From: Gammaproteobacteria bacterium
GTDB lineage: Bacteria > Pseudomonadota > Gammaproteobacteria > Steroidobacterales > GCA-2729495
Reading direction: 5' to 3'
NCBI GenBank assembly: GCA_028285245.1
Contig: JANQPY010000054.1
Location: 96,715-160,714 of the forward strand
Length of the DNA: 64,000 nucleotides
Made by a program: the position numbers and the translations under genes. Below, piece after piece: positions 1-9,733 of this stretch. The notes under the pieces were generated by a model that saw only the letters and a list, made by a program, of their open reading frames with translations, did not search any database and was not told where the DNA came from. The number at the start of each line of letters is the position of its first letter. The stretch's first letter is position 1.

Positions 1-21
1 TACTTGAACAACAACCTCTAG
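1..21 (+). CDS. flgG: FlgG distal rod protein, C-terminal end only
   Basis: The first 21 bases read in frame as Tyr-Leu-Asn-Asn-Asn-Leu followed by a TAG stop. FlgG proteins typically end in a helix of the form MLQ-x-L-x-x-x-L, and flgG stands directly before flgH in gammaproteobacterial flagellar operons. The fragment is therefore best read as the last six residues of the distal rod protein, with the rest left of the window. The call rests on position and a very short match, so it is an inference. Confidence 0.7.
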   Translation, partial: YLNNNL

Positions 22-46
22 TCGAACGCTGAAGAGACAAAACGTC

Positions 47-718
47 ATGAAACGCTGTCTTCCCACCCTGCTGATCGTTGCCGCACTGGCGAGCGGTTGC
101 ACCACAATCGTGGGCGTGCAGCCGGGCCAGTACCCGCCTGCGATGCCACCTCAGGCTTATCCGGCGCCGCCTGCAGACGGCACCATTTTTCAAAACGCAA
201 CGGCCATTACGCTGTTCGAAGACGTCAAAGCTCGCCGGATTGGCGACACAATCACCATCGTGCTCGACGAAAGCACGCAGGCCTCAAAGAGCGCCAGCAC
301 GGACGCCACCAAAACCAGCGAATTCGACTCCGGCAATCCTACAATCGCCGGCCGCGCGGTCACGTCCAGCGGCACCGAAGTTTTCCGCAACCTGTGGGAA
401 ACGGAGCAAACGTTTGCCGGCGACGGTTCCAGCAGTCAGAGCAACAGCCTTGACGGCCGCATCACCGTAACCGTCGCTGAGGTTATGCCTAACGGCAACC
501 TCTTCGTGCGTGGCGAGAAATGGCTGACGCTTAATCAGGGTGAAGAGTTCGTGCAGATCAGCGGAATTGTCAGGCCAACCGATGTGAGCTCCGCCAACGA
601 GGTCCCCTCGTTCAAGGTCGCCGATGCGCGCATTACCTACAGCGGCAACGGCACCGTGGCCAACGCCAGTAAGCCGGGCTTGCTCTCGCGCTTCTTTATG
701 AAGGTATGGCCGCTGTGA
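47..718 (+). CDS. flgH: Flagellar L-ring lipoprotein FlgH
   Basis: FlgH builds the L-ring, the outer-membrane bushing around the flagellar rod. The 223-residue length fits the family. The N-terminus is a lipoprotein signal: charged start, hydrophobic stretch and lipobox LASG|C with the lipidated cysteine at residue 18. The mature part carries the family blocks around [19 protein letters not shown] and [19 protein letters not shown], and ends in the usual Ser/Arg/Phe-rich tail. The ATG follows an AAGAGAC ribosome site. It lies 25 bases after the flgG stop and 38 bases before flgI, in the order flgG-H-I-J-K-L typical of polar flagella. Confidence 0.96.
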   Translation: MKRCLPTLLIVAALASGCTTIVGVQPGQYPPAMPPQAYPAPPADGTIFQNATAITLFEDVKARRIGDTITIVLDESTQASKSASTDATKTSEFDSGNPTIAGRAVTSSGTEVFRNLWETEQTFAGDGSSSQSNSLDGRITVTVAEVMPNGNLFVRGEKWLTLNQGEEFVQISGIVRPTDVSSANEVPSFKVADARITYSGNGTVANASKPGLLSRFFMKVWPL

Positions 719-756
719 GAAAGCACAATACTATGTACACCTCCGGGGACACCCCC

Positions 757-1896
757 ATGCGCAATCCTACTTTTGCCTCTGCCAGCAGGCAGCTCATATA
801 CCTGCTGATGTCCTTTGCCCTGTTGTTGCTGCTGACGCCTGAGACGCGCGCCGAGCGCATTAAGGATCTGGCCAGCGTTGCCGGCGTCCGCACCAACCAG
901 CTGGTTGGCTATGGATTGGTCGTCGGCCTGGATGGCACGGGTGACCGGACCACGCAGGCGCCGTTTACCACTCAAAGCCTGACCAGCCTGCTCGATCGCC
1001 TGGGTGTGACGTTGCCACCGGGCACGAACCTGCAGCTCAGCAACATCGCCGCTGTTGCGGTGAGCGCGGAGCTACCACCGTTCGCCAAGCCGGGGCAGAC
1101 GATTGACATTACGGTCTCATCCATCGCCAACGCGGCCAGCCTGCGCGGTGGAACGCTGCTGGCCGTGCCACTCAAGGGCCTGGATGGAAACGTGTATGCC
1201 ATCGGCCAGGGCAATCTCGTAGTTGGCGGCCTGGGCATCACCGGAGATGACGGTTCGCGGGTCACGGTTAATGTGCCCAGCGTCGGCCGGATTCCCAACG
1301 GCGCCACGGTCGAACGCGAGGTGCCCAACAGTTTCGCGCGCAGCGACGGTCTACAGCTCAATTTACACAGGCCGGACTTCACTACCAGCACGCGGATGGC
1401 TGAGGCCATTAATTCGCTGCTCGGTGCAGGTACCGCCGTGCCCATCGATGCAATGTCTATTCAGGTGGCTGCGCCACAATCAGCTGCGGAACGCATCTCT
1501 TTCTTATCGGTTGTTGAAAATCTGGAGTTTCAGCCGGGAGATGCGCCGGCACGCGTCATTGTCAACTCGCGCACCGGCACCGTGGTAATCAGCTCATTCG
1601 TACGCGTGCTTCCGGCGGCGGTATCGCATGGCTCTTTGGTGGTCAGCATTACCGAGGATTTTGACGTCAGTCAGCCGGCGCCGTTTGCGGAACAAGGCAA
1701 CACCGTCGTGACCCCGGACAGCAATATTCAGGTATCGCAGGAAGGCAGCCGCATGTTCCTGTTTGAGCCTGGCGTTGAACTCAATGAAATTGTCAGGGCC
1801 GTCAACGAGGTTGGCGCCGCCCCCGGCGACTTAGTGGCGATTCTGGAAGCACTGCGCGAAGCCGGCGCCCTGCGCGCTGAGCTGCTGGTGATCTGA
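757..1896 (+). CDS. flgI: Flagellar P-ring protein FlgI
   Basis: FlgI is exported by Sec and polymerises in the periplasm into the P-ring around the rod. The start at 757 gives 379 residues with a classic signal peptide (Arg at 2 and 11, a Leu-rich core at about 13-27, ETRA cleavage near residue 32). The mature start [20 protein letters not shown] is the family signature. The block [16 protein letters not shown] and the C-terminal [15 protein letters not shown] also match. In-frame ATGs at 706 and 733 would lengthen the leader; 706 would overlap flgH. The GGGGA site about nine bases upstream of 757 supports the later start. Confidence 0.95.
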   Translation: MRNPTFASASRQLIYLLMSFALLLLLTPETRAERIKDLASVAGVRTNQLVGYGLVVGLDGTGDRTTQAPFTTQSLTSLLDRLGVTLPPGTNLQLSNIAAVAVSAELPPFAKPGQTIDITVSSIANAASLRGGTLLAVPLKGLDGNVYAIGQGNLVVGGLGITGDDGSRVTVNVPSVGRIPNGATVEREVPNSFARSDGLQLNLHRPDFTTSTRMAEAINSLLGAGTAVPIDAMSIQVAAPQSAAERISFLSVVENLEFQPGDAPARVIVNSRTGTVVISSFVRVLPAAVSHGSLVVSITEDFDVSQPAPFAEQGNTVVTPDSNIQVSQEGSRMFLFEPGVELNEIVRAVNEVGAAPGDLVAILEALREAGALRAELLVI

Positions 1897-1910
1897 CGGT
1901 CGACCGAGCC

Positions 1911-2867
1911 ATGATTCAGGATACCGCAGTGTTCACGGATTTCGCCGGCCTGGGCAGGCTGGAAGCCGAGGCGCGGGAACGCTCGCCTGAAGCAACGCGC
2001 GAAGCTGCGCGGCAGTTCGAAGCGGTGTTCGTACAAATGATGCTCAAGAGCATGCGTGAAGCGGGTGCCGTGCTGGCGGAAGACAGAGACACCACCTACG
2101 AAGAGATGTTCGACCAGCAAATTTCGCTGGAGCTAACGCGTGACAAGGGAATTGGTCTCGCCGAACTCCTGGTTCGCCAGCTTGGCGGAAGCCCGGAGGA
2201 AGCCCCCATTGATCAAACACCGTTGAGCATACGCCGGGCGACTGCGGATGACGTGCAGACTGGCGTGACGCCCGCTGAAGATGCGGCAACACCAGCGCCG
2301 GATCGCACGTTGCCACAGGCCGGGCTAACCGATGAGGGACATCGCAGTGATTTCCGGCCCGAGAGCCCGGAAGAGTTTCTTGCGGAGATCTGGCCGCTGG
2401 CGAACGCCGCAGCTGATGATCTAGGCGTTGATCCGCGAGCGGTAGCCGCGCAGGCCACACTGGAAACAGGCTGGGGTCAGAAACTCATTCGCGATGCCGA
2501 TGGCGTCAGCGGTAACAACCTGTTTGGCATTAAGGCTGATCGCCGCTGGGACGGCGACCGCGTTCAAGTACCCACGCTGGAATACGCAGGCGGCGTGGCA
2601 AGACGAGAGCACGCACAGTTTCGCGCCTACTCCGACCTGGCTGAGGGTTTCCGTGACTATGTAGATTTTCTCAAGACGAACCCACGCTATGGCGACGCAC
2701 TGTCTGGCAGTGGGTCGGCTAGCGAGTTCCTCACATCATTGCAGACGGCGGGTTATGCCACTGATCCGAAGTACGCAAATAAGATTGAAAGAATTATGGC
2801 AAGCCCCCGTTTTACAGAAACTTTAGCGCAGCTTAAGGACGGAGCCACTGCGCCGAAAATACTTTAG
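1911..2867 (+). CDS. flgJ: FlgJ, rod cap and peptidoglycan hydrolase
   Basis: This is the two-domain FlgJ found in beta- and gammaproteobacteria (318 residues). The N-terminal part (about 1-100) is the rod-cap domain, with the block AARQFEAVFVQMMLKSMREA. An acidic/proline-rich linker follows. The C-terminal part (about 155-310) is a GH73 glucosaminidase-type domain that opens the cell wall for the rod. Glu185 in LETGWGQ is the expected catalytic acid, and SGNNLFGIKAD plus the YATDPKYA segment are typical. It starts 14 bases after flgI in the same operon. Confidence 0.95.
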   Translation: MIQDTAVFTDFAGLGRLEAEARERSPEATREAARQFEAVFVQMMLKSMREAGAVLAEDRDTTYEEMFDQQISLELTRDKGIGLAELLVRQLGGSPEEAPIDQTPLSIRRATADDVQTGVTPAEDAATPAPDRTLPQAGLTDEGHRSDFRPESPEEFLAEIWPLANAAADDLGVDPRAVAAQATLETGWGQKLIRDADGVSGNNLFGIKADRRWDGDRVQVPTLEYAGGVARREHAQFRAYSDLAEGFRDYVDFLKTNPRYGDALSGSGSASEFLTSLQTAGYATDPKYANKIERIMASPRFTETLAQLKDGATAPKIL

Positions 2868-2915
2868 AGGAGCCGCAACGCGTGATGCCTCAGGGCAACA
2901 GCAGAGCGAACCGCG

Positions 2916-4799
2916 ATGACGTCAATCATTAACACAGGACTGTCGGGCTTACTGGCTGCCCAGGCAGCGATTCAGACGACTAGTAACAATGTCGCGAATG
3001 CCGGCACTGACGGCTACGCTCGCCAACGCGTTGACCTGGTTGAACGCAATAGCAGCCGCGTTGGCAGCTTTACCGTTGGCAACGGCGTACAGATTGACGG
3101 CGTTACGCGAATCTATGATCAGTTTGTTGCGGCTGAACTTAAAAGCGCGACCATGGCTCAAGGTCGAGCTTCGCAGCTTAACGACCTGACGACCCGGCTC
3201 GATGGTCTTCTCGGTAACCCTGAAGAAGGCATCGGCCGCGACCTGCAGACATTCTTCGCTCAGGCTGAGACGCTGAATCGCGAGCCGACTTCGCAGGTTG
3301 CCCGGCAGCAGCTACTGAACAGCGGCCGTGATCTGGGCGCTCGCTTCGCACAGCTCGACAGCCAGCTCAATCGACTGTCTGACGAAGTCGACAGCCGCCT
3401 TGAGGGGAATGTCAATACGATCAATAACCTGGCGAGCAACCTGGCGCGTGTCAACGAAACGATCAGTGTGGCCAGCGGCTCCGCCCCGAACGAGTTGCTC
3501 AACGAACAGGAGCGTCTGCTGACCGACCTCGCTCAGCTTATCGATTTCACTGCGGTCCCGCAGGCCGACGGCTCAACTGACGTCCTGATCGGCAGCGGCC
3601 AACCCCTCGTCGTGTCGGGCCAAAGCTTCTCGCTGGGAGTCACGCAGAATGAGTTCAATGGTTCTCGGCTGGAAATCGCCTACAACGGCCAGTCGATTTC
3701 CAATCTGGTTTCCGGTGGCGAAGTCGCCGGCCTGCTGAGCTTTCGGCGCGACGTACTCGATGTGGCCAGCCGGGAACTCGGCCAGCTCGCCTTGGGCGTC
3801 GCCAACCTGTTTAACGAGCAGCACCGCCAGGGTGTAGATCTCAACGGCAACCTGGGCGGCGATTTCTTCCGCGGTATCTCGGCGAGTGTTCAGGGCAGCA
3901 GCAACAACACCGGCAGCGCTACGCTGACGGCCACAATTGCCAGTGCTGCCGACACGCAGCCGCGCGAGTACATCCTGCGGAATACTGGCTCGGGATGGGG
4001 GCTGATTGATGCTGGCACCGATGCACCGCTGACACTTAGCGGCAGCGGCACGACCGTCGATCCATTCGTTTTTGATGGCCTGGAAGTCGTTGTGAGCGGC
4101 AGCGCCGCGTCGGGCGATCGCTTCCTGGTGAGCGCTACCGGCAGTGCTTCTACCGGCGTGGAAGTTGCGCTGGTTGACGGCAATCAAATCGCTGCGGCAA
4201 ACCCACTCACGACCGGCCGCTCGCTGAACAACCTGTCGGATGCATCCATATCAGCCGCACAGGTTGCCGATGTAGGCAACCCCAATCTTCAGCAGGCCCT
4301 GGACATTGTATTCGATGACCCCAACACGTATCGGATCGTCAACACCTTAGGCGGTACGGTGGTCGGTGCCACCGCTTACACAAGCGGTGCCGACATCAAC
4401 GTCAATGGCTGGACCGTGCAGATCAACGGGCCGGCGCTGACGAATGACCGCTTTACTATTCGCGGCACAGGTGCAGGCAGCGGCGACAACAGCAATGCGC
4501 TGGCGTTGTCTCAGATCGGCTCCGAAGGCTTCTTCGATGGAGGACAGCAGTCGCTGGCAAACCTGAGCGGCAATCTCATCGCCAACGTAGGCGCGGCCGC
4601 TGCACGGGCTGACTCGGATCTCGAAGTTCAGTCCGCCCTGCGCGAACAAATCCAGCTCGACCTGGAATCTATTTCAGGTGTCAACCTGGAAGAAGAAGCA
4701 GCCAATCTCCTGCGCTACCAGGAAGCTTACCTGGCCGCGAGCAAGGTAATCACCGTAGCCAACGATTTGTTTAACTCGCTACTGAACGCGGTGCGCTAG
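2916..4799 (+). CDS. flgK: Flagellar hook-associated protein 1, FlgK
   Basis: FlgK forms the first hook-filament junction ring. The N-terminus (SIINTGLSGLLAAQAAIQTT and SNNVANAGTDGYARQRVDL) and the C-terminal helix (about 590-627, LLRYQEAYLAASKVI) are the coiled D0 segments shared by rod, hook and junction proteins. With 627 residues it is the long form. The central part, about residues 320-540, holds Gly/Ser-rich beta domains that are the variable, surface-exposed part of the family. The ATG lies 48 bases after flgJ with only a weak ribosome site. The gene ends three bases before flgL, so the two are probably translationally coupled. Confidence 0.96.
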   Translation: MTSIINTGLSGLLAAQAAIQTTSNNVANAGTDGYARQRVDLVERNSSRVGSFTVGNGVQIDGVTRIYDQFVAAELKSATMAQGRASQLNDLTTRLDGLLGNPEEGIGRDLQTFFAQAETLNREPTSQVARQQLLNSGRDLGARFAQLDSQLNRLSDEVDSRLEGNVNTINNLASNLARVNETISVASGSAPNELLNEQERLLTDLAQLIDFTAVPQADGSTDVLIGSGQPLVVSGQSFSLGVTQNEFNGSRLEIAYNGQSISNLVSGGEVAGLLSFRRDVLDVASRELGQLALGVANLFNEQHRQGVDLNGNLGGDFFRGISASVQGSSNNTGSATLTATIASAADTQPREYILRNTGSGWGLIDAGTDAPLTLSGSGTTVDPFVFDGLEVVVSGSAASGDRFLVSATGSASTGVEVALVDGNQIAAANPLTTGRSLNNLSDASISAAQVADVGNPNLQQALDIVFDDPNTYRIVNTLGGTVVGATAYTSGADINVNGWTVQINGPALTNDRFTIRGTGAGSGDNSNALALSQIGSEGFFDGGQQSLANLSGNLIANVGAAAARADSDLEVQSALREQIQLDLESISGVNLEEEAANLLRYQEAYLAASKVITVANDLFNSLLNAVR

Positions 4800-4802
4800 G
4801 CG

Positions 4803-5996
4803 ATGCGCGTTTCTACTCAAACCTTCCAGCTGCAGTGGCTCAATGCCATTAATGACCGGCAGCAGGCGCTGGCAGATATTCAACGGCAGGTCAGCACCGG
4901 CCGCCGTCTGCTAACAGCCGGCGACGATCCAGCCGGCGCCGCGCAGCTCATTGTGCTGCAAGACGGTCTGAATCGTCTCGACAGCTACGCGTCGAATGCC
5001 GACGCGGCCCGCCGCCGACTGAGTCTGGAGGAGCGGGCTCTCGATGGCGCTACCGGCATTCTCGATCGGGTACGCGAACTGGCGATTCAATCGGGCGGCG
5101 CCACGCAGTCCGAGGAGAGCCGGCGGGCGCTGGCCAATGAGGCCCGCGAACTGCTCAGCAACCTGCTGGATGTTGCCAACACCCAGGATGGTGAGGGGCG
5201 CTACCTTTTCGCAGGCAATCGCGTTGAAGAACTGCCATTCGTGCTCAACAACGGCACGGTCAGCTACGCCGGTGACGATGGCAGCCGCTTTCAGCGGATT
5301 GGCGACAACCGCGAGGTGGCCGAGGGAGACCCCGGTTCCACCGTGTTTGCCGCAATCCGCAACGGCAATGGCACCTTTTCTGTAAGCGCGAACGCCGCCA
5401 ATACGGGCGGAGCGTTCTTCAGCGCCGGCACGGTCACTGATTTAGCCAGCTGGCCAAGCACACCATTCACTATTCGCTTTACGACCAGCACGGACTACGC
5501 AGTGCTGGACTCGGGCGGTAGCGTTGTACAGACCGGCACCTATGCGCCGGGCGACAGCTTAAGCTTTGCCGGCGCGAGCGTGCGGCTGGAAGGCACACCC
5601 GCAGCCGGCGACGAATTTGCGGTTGAACCCAGCGTTAACCAGGACGTGTTCACTACGGTCGAGAGGTTTGTGCTGGCCATGGAGTCCGGCCTGTCGAACC
5701 CATCCGGCCGTGCGCTGGCCCAATCGGAGGTCAACGCCACTTTGCAAGACCTCGACCAGGCGCTGGCCAATATCGAGCTCGTACGCAGCAACGTCGGTTC
5801 GCGGCTTCGAGTTATCGATGACCAAAGCAACCTGAATGAAGAGCTGGGCCTGCAGTTCACGCGCACCGCTTCGCTGGTGCGTGATGTTGACTACGCAACG
5901 GCCATCTCAGAACTTGAACAGCAGCTCATTGGCCTGGAAGCGGCGCAGAAAACCTTCTCCCGCACGCGGGCCTCGTCTCTATTCAATCTGATCTAG
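4803..5996 (+). CDS. flgL: Flagellar hook-associated protein 3, FlgL
   Basis: FlgL is the second junction protein, between FlgK and the flagellin filament. The N-terminus MRVSTQTFQLQWLNAI with QRQVSTGRRLLTAGDDPAGA is the flagellin-fold D0/D1 signature. The C-terminus (DYATAISELEQQLIGLEAAQ, then FSRTRASSLFNLI) matches the family. At 397 residues it exceeds the short enterobacterial form because of a beta-rich insert at about 195-285, a variation common in polar flagella. It starts three bases after the flgK stop and is the last gene of the flg block. A GC-rich inverted repeat just downstream (about 6003-6018) has no proper U-tract, so a terminator there is uncertain. Confidence 0.95.
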   Translation: MRVSTQTFQLQWLNAINDRQQALADIQRQVSTGRRLLTAGDDPAGAAQLIVLQDGLNRLDSYASNADAARRRLSLEERALDGATGILDRVRELAIQSGGATQSEESRRALANEARELLSNLLDVANTQDGEGRYLFAGNRVEELPFVLNNGTVSYAGDDGSRFQRIGDNREVAEGDPGSTVFAAIRNGNGTFSVSANAANTGGAFFSAGTVTDLASWPSTPFTIRFTTSTDYAVLDSGGSVVQTGTYAPGDSLSFAGASVRLEGTPAAGDEFAVEPSVNQDVFTTVERFVLAMESGLSNPSGRALAQSEVNATLQDLDQALANIELVRSNVGSRLRVIDDQSNLNEELGLQFTRTASLVRDVDYATAISELEQQLIGLEAAQKTFSRTRASSLFNLI

Positions 5997-6154
5997 AGCT
6001 TCCCCGGGCGCCGCCCGGTCCAGCGCCAATTTTTCCAGCTAAGCCCATGCGCCGTGTCCGGCCCGGGTTACGTACGTCTGCCGGGACCGGCCCACTACCC
6101 TCCGCCGGCCATGCTACGGGCGCCAATTTGCGACGCAGTTCACATCTGCTCCGT

Positions 6155-6181
6155 TCAAGTACCCCTGACTAGGGCCGATAA
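6155..6181 (+). promoter_or_regulatory. Sigma-28 (FliA) promoter of fliC
   Basis: The sequence reads TCAA, then 15 bases, then GCCGATAA (6174-6181). That is one mismatch from the FliA consensus TAAA-N15-GCCGATAA, with perfect spacing. It lies about 100 bases before the fliC start in a 288-base gap that otherwise shows no gene. Confidence 0.88.
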
Positions 6182-6284
6182 CTTCCTTGCAAAGCCCGAC
6201 AGGTCCCCGAGATGCAACCGCTTCGGCCAGCAGCTCAAAGGCACCCGCCAGGCTTCACTTGGTAAATGTTAAGGAGAGTTAATC

Positions 6285-7727
6285 ATGCCTAGCGTCGTTA
6301 ATACGAACGTCTTGTCGCTGAATGCACAGCGCAACCTGACGCGTTCGGACAGCTTGCTGGCGACCTCTTTGGAGCGTCTCTCGTCTGGTCTGCGCATTAA
6401 CAGCGCTAAGGACGACGCTGCGGGTCTCGCTATCGCAAACCGGTTCACCACCCAGATTCGGGGTCTGGACCAAGCTGCTCGTAACGCTAACGATGGTATC
6501 TCGCTGGCTCAGACTGCAGAGTCTGCGCTCGACGAGCTGACCAACAACCTGCAGCGGATTCGTGAACTGGCGGTGCAGTCTGCCAACGCCACGAACTCCG
6601 CCTCCGACCGGGCCGCTCTGGACCAGGAAGTCCAGCAGCGCCTTGATGAGATCAACCGGATCGCGTCGCAGACCTCGTTCAACGGCCAGAAGGTTCTTGA
6701 CGGTAGCTTTGGCACCGCCCAGTTCCAGATTGGCGCGAACGTCGGTGAAACGATCAACGTGAACCTCACGACCGGCGTGCGCGCTGACCAGCTCGGCCAG
6801 ATCGCCACACTTGAGGGCACGGCGGTTACCGCCAATGCGCTGACTGACGGTGGCGTGACCATCGCGGTTGGCCAGGGTACGGCCGTATCGATCGGGGCCA
6901 GCACTGCAGGCAACGGCGCCGGCCAGACAGCCGACAGCGCTTTCGCCAAGGTTGAGGCCATCAACGCGGCTGGCGTTTCCGGGCTGACCGCTACAGCGGC
7001 AAACAGCAGCTCGGCTGCGTTCTCGACGGTATCCAGCGCCGGCGGTCTCTCGACCTACAACCTGACCATCAACGGCGTCGCGATCTATGCGGGCACCGAC
7101 AACATTGCTTCCGGCGCCTCGCTGACAGCAGCTGACGTGTCTGCGCAGATCAACCTGTTCTCAGCCCAGACCGGCGTTTCAGCGTCTGTTTCAGGCACGA
7201 ACCTGGTGCTGAATGCGGCTGACGGTCGTAACGTTACGGTTGCTGAAACCATTGCCAACGGCACCGGCGGCACGGTCTCCGGTACGGGTATCGACGCCGC
7301 CCAGACGGGTACGCTGCGTGGCACGGTGACCCTGAGCGCCTCGGAGAACATCACCCTGGGTGGTGCTTTCGCCGACATCGGCTTCGCCAGCTCGTCTATC
7401 GCTGTGGACAGCAACACGCTGTCACAGTCCGACGTGCTTTCGGTTGCCGGCGCTGAAAACTCCATTCAGCGAGTCGACGCAGCTCTGACCTCTGTCTCCG
7501 CTCTGCGCAGCCAGCTTGGCGCGGTGCAGAGTCGCTTCGAGTCGATTACGTCGAACCTGCAGACGGTTTCCGAAAACCTGCAGGCCTCGCGTAGCCGTAT
7601 CCTCGATGCCGACTTTGCGGCCGAGACCGCCAATCTGACGAAGGCGCAGATCCTGCAGCAGGCCGGTGTTGCGGTGTTGGCCCAGGCCAATGCCCAGCCC
7701 CAGACTGTGCTGGGACTGCTTCAGTAG
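6285..7727 (+). CDS. fliC: Flagellin FliC
   Basis: This is the filament subunit, exported by the flagellar type III system. Residues 1-150 carry the conserved D0/D1 helices (NTNVLSLNAQRNL, ERLSSGLRINSAKDDAAGLA, LQRIRELAVQSANAT). The C-terminal 90 residues carry the matching half (ISNLQTVSENL-like block, SRILDADFAAETANLTKAQI, QANAQPQTVLGLLQ). The middle (about 170-390) is low-complexity Thr/Ala/Gly/Ser, the surface-exposed variable domain. A strong AAGGAGAG site precedes the ATG. It is flanked by its own FliA promoter and a strong terminator, so it is probably monocistronic. It is the only flagellin in the window. Confidence 0.97.
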   Translation: MPSVVNTNVLSLNAQRNLTRSDSLLATSLERLSSGLRINSAKDDAAGLAIANRFTTQIRGLDQAARNANDGISLAQTAESALDELTNNLQRIRELAVQSANATNSASDRAALDQEVQQRLDEINRIASQTSFNGQKVLDGSFGTAQFQIGANVGETINVNLTTGVRADQLGQIATLEGTAVTANALTDGGVTIAVGQGTAVSIGASTAGNGAGQTADSAFAKVEAINAAGVSGLTATAANSSSAAFSTVSSAGGLSTYNLTINGVAIYAGTDNIASGASLTAADVSAQINLFSAQTGVSASVSGTNLVLNAADGRNVTVAETIANGTGGTVSGTGIDAAQTGTLRGTVTLSASENITLGGAFADIGFASSSIAVDSNTLSQSDVLSVAGAENSIQRVDAALTSVSALRSQLGAVQSRFESITSNLQTVSENLQASRSRILDADFAAETANLTKAQILQQAGVAVLAQANAQPQTVLGLLQ

Positions 7728-7743
7728 TCGGACGCAGCCTGAG

Positions 7744-7780
7744 AACGGTGGTCGGCGCGAGCCGGCCACCGTTTTTTTTT
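7744..7780 (+). terminator. Rho-independent terminator of fliC
   Basis: AACGGTGGTCGGC, a GCGA tetraloop, then GCCGGCCACCGTT and a run of T. The stem is 12-13 base pairs with one G-U pair. It begins 17 bases after the fliC stop. Confidence 0.93.
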
Positions 7781-7814
7781 GTGATGCAGTTCCTTTGACT
7801 ATGTCAAAACTCAC

Positions 7815-7842
7815 TAAAGCGGGTGTCTGGTCTGGCCGATAG
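7815..7842 (+). promoter_or_regulatory. Sigma-28 (FliA) promoter of flaG
   Basis: TAAA at 7815-7818, a 16-base spacer, then GCCGATAG at 7835-7842. Only the last base of the -10 differs from the FliA consensus and the spacer is one base longer than ideal. The flaG start lies about 65 bases downstream. Confidence 0.75.
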
Positions 7843-7905
7843 GAGTAACTGAGTTAAACCGCGCGGCAACACGCTGCGCTGCGGACTTCGAATCGCTGTA
7901 TCGAC

Positions 7906-8253
7906 ATGGAACCGATCACTACAGCCAAACTCCAGGTAGCACCGGCCACGGCGCCAGGCCGAGATGCACCGGCGCCTGCAAGCGGCAAAGCGTTGCCGGA
8001 TGAAGGCAAGAATTCGCCGCCTGCACCGGAAAAAGTTGACCTCAATGCAGCCATCCGCCAGATCGAATCGTATCTGTCGAACTCATCTAGAAGCCTGTCG
8101 TTCACTCAGGACGAAGCCAGTGGCCGCGCGGTAATCACCGTACGCAATGATGAGACAGGCGAAGTGATCCGCCAGATTCCGGGCGACGAAGTACTGCGTA
8201 TGGCAGCGGCGATTCAATCAGGCGATCCGCGACTCATCGATACGCAGGTCTAA
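7906..8253 (+). CDS. flaG: FlaG family protein
   Basis: FlaG is a small protein encoded between flagellin and fliD in many polar flagellar loci and is linked to filament length control; its biochemical role is unclear. The 115 residues divide into a Pro/Ala-rich N-terminal half and a conserved C-terminal half (about 45-115). The latter shows LSFTQDEASGRAVITVRNDE and VIRQIPGDEVLRMAAAI, the family signature. A FliA promoter lies upstream and the stop codon abuts the sigma-54 promoter of fliD, so it is probably a separate transcript. Confidence 0.9.
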   Translation: MEPITTAKLQVAPATAPGRDAPAPASGKALPDEGKNSPPAPEKVDLNAAIRQIESYLSNSSRSLSFTQDEASGRAVITVRNDETGEVIRQIPGDEVLRMAAAIQSGDPRLIDTQV

Positions 8254-8268
8254 TGGCACGCATCTTGC
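8254..8268 (+). promoter_or_regulatory. Sigma-54 promoter of fliD
   Basis: TGGCAC-GCATC-TTGC, an exact match to the -24/-12 core, starting at the base after the flaG stop. The 20-base segment around it is identical to that before fleS. The predicted leader before fliD is about 75 bases. Confidence 0.9.
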
Positions 8269-8353
8269 TTCGTCCTGTAAGCGCGATGACAGGCTGACGG
8301 TCCGCTTAGCGGCCGGCCGGCCGCCACTCGCGGAGCATTTTTGAGATAGGTTC

Positions 8354-9715
8354 ATGGCACTAACAGCGACAGGCCTGGGCTCCGGGCTCGACATACCGAA
8401 TCTAGTAGAGCAGCTCGTGCAGGCTGAGCGGCTGCCGACGTCGAACCGGCTGAACCTGAAAGAGGTTCGGACCAACTCTGAGCTTTCCGCACTCGGCCAG
8501 TTCAAAAGCGCACTAACCAGCTTTCAGGACAGCCTGGACAACCTTGGAGAACTGGCGCAATTCCAGCAGCGGCTAACCACTGTGGGCGACGATAGCCTGA
8601 TCGGAGCCACAGCAGATGAAAATGCAGTGCCCGGCCGCTATAGCGTCGAGGTCAACAGCCTCGCCCAACGCAACAAGTTGGCCTCGGGTCCTTTCTCAGG
8701 TAGTGACGCAGTAGTTGGCAACGGCACGCTGTCGATCAGTGTTGCTGGAGTGACTGCCGATATCGTCGTCACACCCGACGCGAGCACGCTGGCGGACGTG
8801 CGTGACGCGATCAATAGCGCCCCAGATAACCCGGGCGTTACCGCCACCATAGTGACAGGCGTAGACGGCGCCCGGCTGATCGTCAGCTCCGCCGAAACCG
8901 GCGCCGATCAGGGCATCACCATTAGTGCGGCTGGGGGTGATGGCGGCTTGAATCAACTGATTTATGACCCGGCTGCGCCAAGTAATCCGGTGACGCAACT
9001 TCAGGCCGCCGCCGACGCACAAATCACCATTGACGGTTTCGCCGTTACGAGCGCCGGGAATGAAGTAACCGGAGCGATCGAAGGCGTCACGATCAGCCTG
9101 ATCGAGGCCAGCCCGGGCACGAGCATTGACCTGAGTGTCGAGCTGGATGAAGCGGCGGCAAAGGCTTCTGTAGGCGCCTTTGTCAACGCTTACAACGGGG
9201 TAATTGATGTCGTCAGCCAAGTTACCAGCTTTGATTCTGAGTCCGGCGTTGCTGGCGCGTTGCTTGGCGACTCCCTTGTACGCGGGGTTAAAGACTCTTT
9301 GCGCCGGGTCGTGGGCAACGCCTTTGAGATCGATGGCAATCCGTTTAGAACGCTAACCGACATAGGTATCTCTACAGAGTCAGACGGCAAGCTGTCTCTG
9401 GATGAAACCAAGTTGTCCGACGCGATTCTCGAGAACTTTGATGCAGTAGGTGAGCTGTTCGCAGCGGAAGACGCCGTTGTCGATTCGCTAGAGGTGCAGC
9501 TGGAATCCGTGCTTAGTGCAACTGGTTCCCTGGAGCTGCGTGAAACCCGGCTGCAAGACGACCTCGACTTTATCGAAGAGCAACGGGCAACACTCGACGA
9601 ACGCATGGAACGAGTTCGGGAAAGACTGACGGATCAGTTCAACGCAATGGACAGACTGCTGGCGGGACTTACGAACACAAGTAACTTTCTGGCCCAGGAA
9701 CTTGGCCAGAACTAG
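8354..9715 (+). CDS. fliD: Flagellar filament cap FliD
   Basis: FliD caps the filament and helps flagellin fold at the tip. The 453 residues start with ALTATGLGSGLDIPNLVEQL, the family N-terminus, followed by the beta-rich D2/D3 domains (about 85-320). The C-terminal helical region (about 400-453) has LDERMERVRERLTDQFNAMD and ends in the usual short hydrophobic/polar tail. A sigma-54 promoter lies upstream. fliS follows after 18 bases, and the order fliD-fliS-fliT is standard. Confidence 0.95.
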   Translation: MALTATGLGSGLDIPNLVEQLVQAERLPTSNRLNLKEVRTNSELSALGQFKSALTSFQDSLDNLGELAQFQQRLTTVGDDSLIGATADENAVPGRYSVEVNSLAQRNKLASGPFSGSDAVVGNGTLSISVAGVTADIVVTPDASTLADVRDAINSAPDNPGVTATIVTGVDGARLIVSSAETGADQGITISAAGGDGGLNQLIYDPAAPSNPVTQLQAAADAQITIDGFAVTSAGNEVTGAIEGVTISLIEASPGTSIDLSVELDEAAAKASVGAFVNAYNGVIDVVSQVTSFDSESGVAGALLGDSLVRGVKDSLRRVVGNAFEIDGNPFRTLTDIGISTESDGKLSLDETKLSDAILENFDAVGELFAAEDAVVDSLEVQLESVLSATGSLELRETRLQDDLDFIEEQRATLDERMERVRERLTDQFNAMDRLLAGLTNTSNFLAQELGQN

Positions 9716-9733
9716 CCGACAAGAGAAACCCTG

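Noticed and set aside
6003..6018. GC-rich inverted repeat after flgL as a terminator
   Set aside because: The stem is short and the T-run lies about ten bases further on, so termination is not convincing.
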